From: an uncultured Mycoplasmatota bacterium
GTDB taxonomy: Bacteria; Bacillota_I; Bacilli_A; RF39; UBA660
Direction: 5' to 3'
NCBI GenBank assembly: GCA_947643295.1
Contig: CANRVM010000040.1
Location: 1-9,417 of the forward strand
Length of the DNA: 9,417 nt
Under the pieces are notes generated by a model. That model was given only the letters and a program-made list of their open reading frames with translations, ran no database searches and was not told the DNA's origin. The position numbers and the translations under genes are program-made. Position 1 is the stretch's first letter; each line of letters starts with the position of its first letter. Below, one piece after another: positions 7,865 to 9,417 of the stretch.

Positions 7865-8317
7865 ATGAATATAGGTGAAGAACGAATGGAAGAAGCAAAA
7901 CATGCAATTTTTATTATTAGAAATAAGGATGGAAAGTATTTACAGTATGATGATATTAGATGGAGGAGTTTCTTATTCTTAAATTGTAAAATCGAGGATT
8001 CCTTTGATAGTAATCAAATAAAAAAATTCCTATGGGAAAAATTAGGTATGGATAAAGATTCCATTTCCGTCCAATTCTTAAAGGATATGGTTCATCAAAA
8101 AATTTCCGTTCCTTCTAACAAAAAAAAGAAGTATCATCATTATTTTTATTTAGTGGAGTTTGATTTAGGAAAGAATATGATGAAGGCTAAATTTAAGTAT
8201 CAAGATATTTCTTATCAATGGTTTACGATGGAGGAGTTACAGAAGAATAAAAGGATACAAGACGTCAATCAGGATATTGTTTCTTATGTGGAAAATTTAA
8301 TGAAGGAAAGGATGTGA
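7865..8317 (+). CDS. Nudix-fold protein with a degenerate Nudix box
   Basis: 150 residues. The layout matches a small Nudix protein: an opening strand [14 protein letters not shown], then [15 protein letters not shown], a helix ending in WEKLGMD, a [12 protein letters not shown] strand, and the closing [12 protein letters not shown] segment typical of Nudix C-termini (WhsxeEL). The Nudix box should read GxxxxxExxxxxxxRExxEExG. Here the equivalent region, about residues 38-60, has Asn-Cys for Gly-Gly and lacks the R-E-x-x-E-E metal-binding core (it reads KKFLWEKLG). Hydrolysis of nucleoside diphosphate derivatives is therefore unlikely. A ligand-binding or regulatory role is more plausible, as seen for other inactive Nudix domains. 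The TGA stop at 8315-8317 is four bases before the deaminase start, so the two are probably co-translated. The fold assignment comes from the pattern only. Confidence 0.65.
   Translation: MNIGEERMEEAKHAIFIIRNKDGKYLQYDDIRWRSFLFLNCKIEDSFDSNQIKKFLWEKLGMDKDSISVQFLKDMVHQKISVPSNKKKKYHHYFYLVEFDLGKNMMKAKFKYQDISYQWFTMEELQKNKRIQDVNQDIVSYVENLMKERM
8307..8312 (+). promoter_or_regulatory. Ribosome binding site supporting a GTG start for the deaminase gene
   Basis: AAAGGA inside the 3' end of the Nudix-like gene, 9 bases before GTG 8322. The protein similarity begins just after this GTG, so it is the likely native start. Confidence 0.6.
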
Positions 8318-8321
8318 AAAG

Positions 8322-8876
8322 GTGCCAGGAAAAAGAGAATCTTATTTAAATTGGGATGAGTATTTTATGGGGTTAGCCATTTTATCTTCTATGAGGAGCA
8401 AAGACCCTCATAACCCAGTGGGAGCTTGTATTGTAGAAGAAGAAAGTAAGAAAATATTATCGATTTGATACAATGGATTGACGAAAGGGATGAGTGATGA
8501 CACATTTGACTGGAATTCTTCTGGAGAAATAACAGGAAAACCACTCAATATAAAGGACTTTTATATTGTTCATGCAGAGCGTAATGCGATTTTAAATTAT
8601 AGAGGAAATAAGAAGGATTTAGAAGGTTCGACGATGTATGTCACATGGTCTCCATGTACTGAATTTGTGAAAGAAATTGTACAAGTAGGGATAAAAAAAG
8701 TTTATTATCTTCGAGAGTATTCCAAAGAAATACAAAAAATGATAGGTAGACGTATGTTAGATAGTGCAGGAGTAGAATGTATTCCCTATAATCGTGAGAG
8801 AGAAATTACAAAAGAAGAAGTAGTTGCAAATACAGAAGCAATGCAAAAGGTTTTAAAAAGTTTTTCAAAGAGGTAG
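8322..8876 (+). pseudogene. dCMP deaminase, interrupted by an in-frame TGA and lacking one zinc ligand
   Basis: Reading from GTG 8322 through one stop gives 184 residues that follow dCMP deaminase along their length: [35 protein letters not shown], the zinc and proton-transfer motif HAERNAIL (His84, Glu86), SPC (Cys112), and GIKKVYY. In the resemblance to eukaryotic-type dCMP deaminases the closest family features are RSKDP and VGACIV. The enzyme converts dCMP to dUMP, altering pyrimidine deoxynucleotide pools. Codon 49 is TGA (8466-8468) where the family has Gly of GYNG, one base from GGA. The second cysteine of PCxxC is Phe115 (TTT at 8664-8666), one base from TGT. Both are single G-to-T changes and either alone should abolish activity. 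A restart at TTG 8478 or ATG 8490 would omit the first strands. The rest of the frame is open, so decay is recent or the shortened product is kept. Confidence 0.85.
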
Positions 8877-8882
8877 AATAAA

Positions 8883-9417
8883 ATGAATCCAAATCAAATA
8901 ATGAAGAGAATGAACGATATTGAGTATGGTTTTCCGGATGAACATGGTAACAATATTTTAATAGAAAATCCAGAAAAATATGAAGAAGAATTTGATAAGT
9001 TTTATTATTTACAAACTCCAGATGAATTATTACAATCAAAATGTGGTGTATGTTGGGATCAAGTAGAATTAGAAAGAAAATTATTTCAAGATTCCAATAT
9101 CCCATTTAAAACTTATTTCATATATATTGTTGATGGTGATAGGTTACCATCCCATACCTTTTTAACATATAAAGAGGGTGGTAAATATTATTGGTTTGAA
9201 CATTCTTGGGGAAAATATCAAGGAATCCATGAATATCGTAGTAAAGTAGAGTTGTTACTGGATGTGAAAAAACACTTTGAACGAGAACATTCTTATGTTA
9301 GTAGAAATAAACTCTTATTCATTTATGAGTATCAAAAACCAAAAGAACATATTACTTGCGATGAGTTTTATCAATATATTGAAACGCAAAGACTAGTGAA
9401 AATACAGAAACCACTTT
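8883..9417 (+). CDS. Transglutaminase/papain-like cysteine-enzyme fold protein, cut by the right edge
   Basis: 178 codons are visible from ATG 8883 and the frame is still open at 9417. AAAGAGG at 8867-8873 lies 9 bases upstream, and the start is six bases after the deaminase stop, so it belongs to the same gene train. The visible part has a Cys in GVCWDQVELER (Cys57), a His in LPSHTFLTY (His91) and an acidic residue in YYWFEHSW (Glu106). This order and spacing match the Cys-His-acid triad of transglutaminase-like and related papain-fold enzymes, which make or break amide bonds on proteins or small amines. There is no signal peptide or membrane segment, so it should be cytoplasmic. The family is not one I can name; the assignment rests on the motif pattern. 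In this context it could act as an effector or a modifier of a neighbour, which is inference. Confidence 0.65.
   Translation, partial: MNPNQIMKRMNDIEYGFPDEHGNNILIENPEKYEEEFDKFYYLQTPDELLQSKCGVCWDQVELERKLFQDSNIPFKTYFIYIVDGDRLPSHTFLTYKEGGKYYWFEHSWGKYQGIHEYRSKVELLLDVKKHFEREHSYVSRNKLLFIYEYQKPKEHITCDEFYQYIETQRLVKIQKPL

Noticed and set aside
8466..8468. TGA read as glycine or tryptophan (alternative genetic code)
   Set aside because: The two long genes together have about 1,940 codons without any TGA, use TGG for Trp and GGN for Gly, and the Nudix-like gene ends sensibly at a TGA just before the next start. A nonsense mutation is simpler.

Overview
The window is AT-rich DNA with strong purine-rich ribosome binding sites, sigma-A-type promoters and the standard genetic code: tryptophan is TGG throughout the two longest genes, and neither contains an in-frame TGA. 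This fits a low-GC Bacillota, possibly a gut member of the Erysipelotrichia or Bacilli. That placement comes from general appearance only and is low confidence. All convincing genes are on the + strand.

Positions 1-1511 are a graveyard of accessory genes. A RhuM-family fragment enters from the left edge and loses its C-terminal part near 443. It runs, in the same frame and across one TGA, into the C-terminal part of an ORF6N-type phage DNA-binding domain (ending 691). A second RhuM N-terminus (848-1051) stops at a perfect 16-bp palindrome (1046-1080). Beyond the palindrome lies an unrelated, probably 5'-truncated hypothetical reading frame (to 1511). Positions 1512-1797 carry no gene but end in a good promoter.

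Positions 1798-7762 hold two large intact genes, each with its own promoter. The first is a GIY-YIG nuclease fused to a Schlafen-group-3 (DUF2075) helicase. The second is a 1405-residue NACHT-type STAND NTPase of the bacterial NLR-like kind, with long N- and C-terminal regions that match nothing I recognise. Positions 7865-9417 follow as a tight gene train: a Nudix-fold protein whose Nudix box has lost its catalytic residues, a dCMP deaminase gene broken by an in-frame TGA and also lacking one zinc-binding cysteine, and a transglutaminase/papain-like protein that runs off the right edge.

Taken together this reads as a defence-island segment. The likely logic, which is inference, is a sensor/switch (NACHT NTPase) next to a nuclease-helicase, with nucleotide-related accessory proteins (Nudix-like, dCMP deaminase) and a possible protein-modifying enzyme. 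The broken deaminase and the RhuM/ORF6N wreckage show a locus in flux. The NACHT + inactive Nudix + dCMP deaminase + transglutaminase-like combination is the part I cannot match to a named system.
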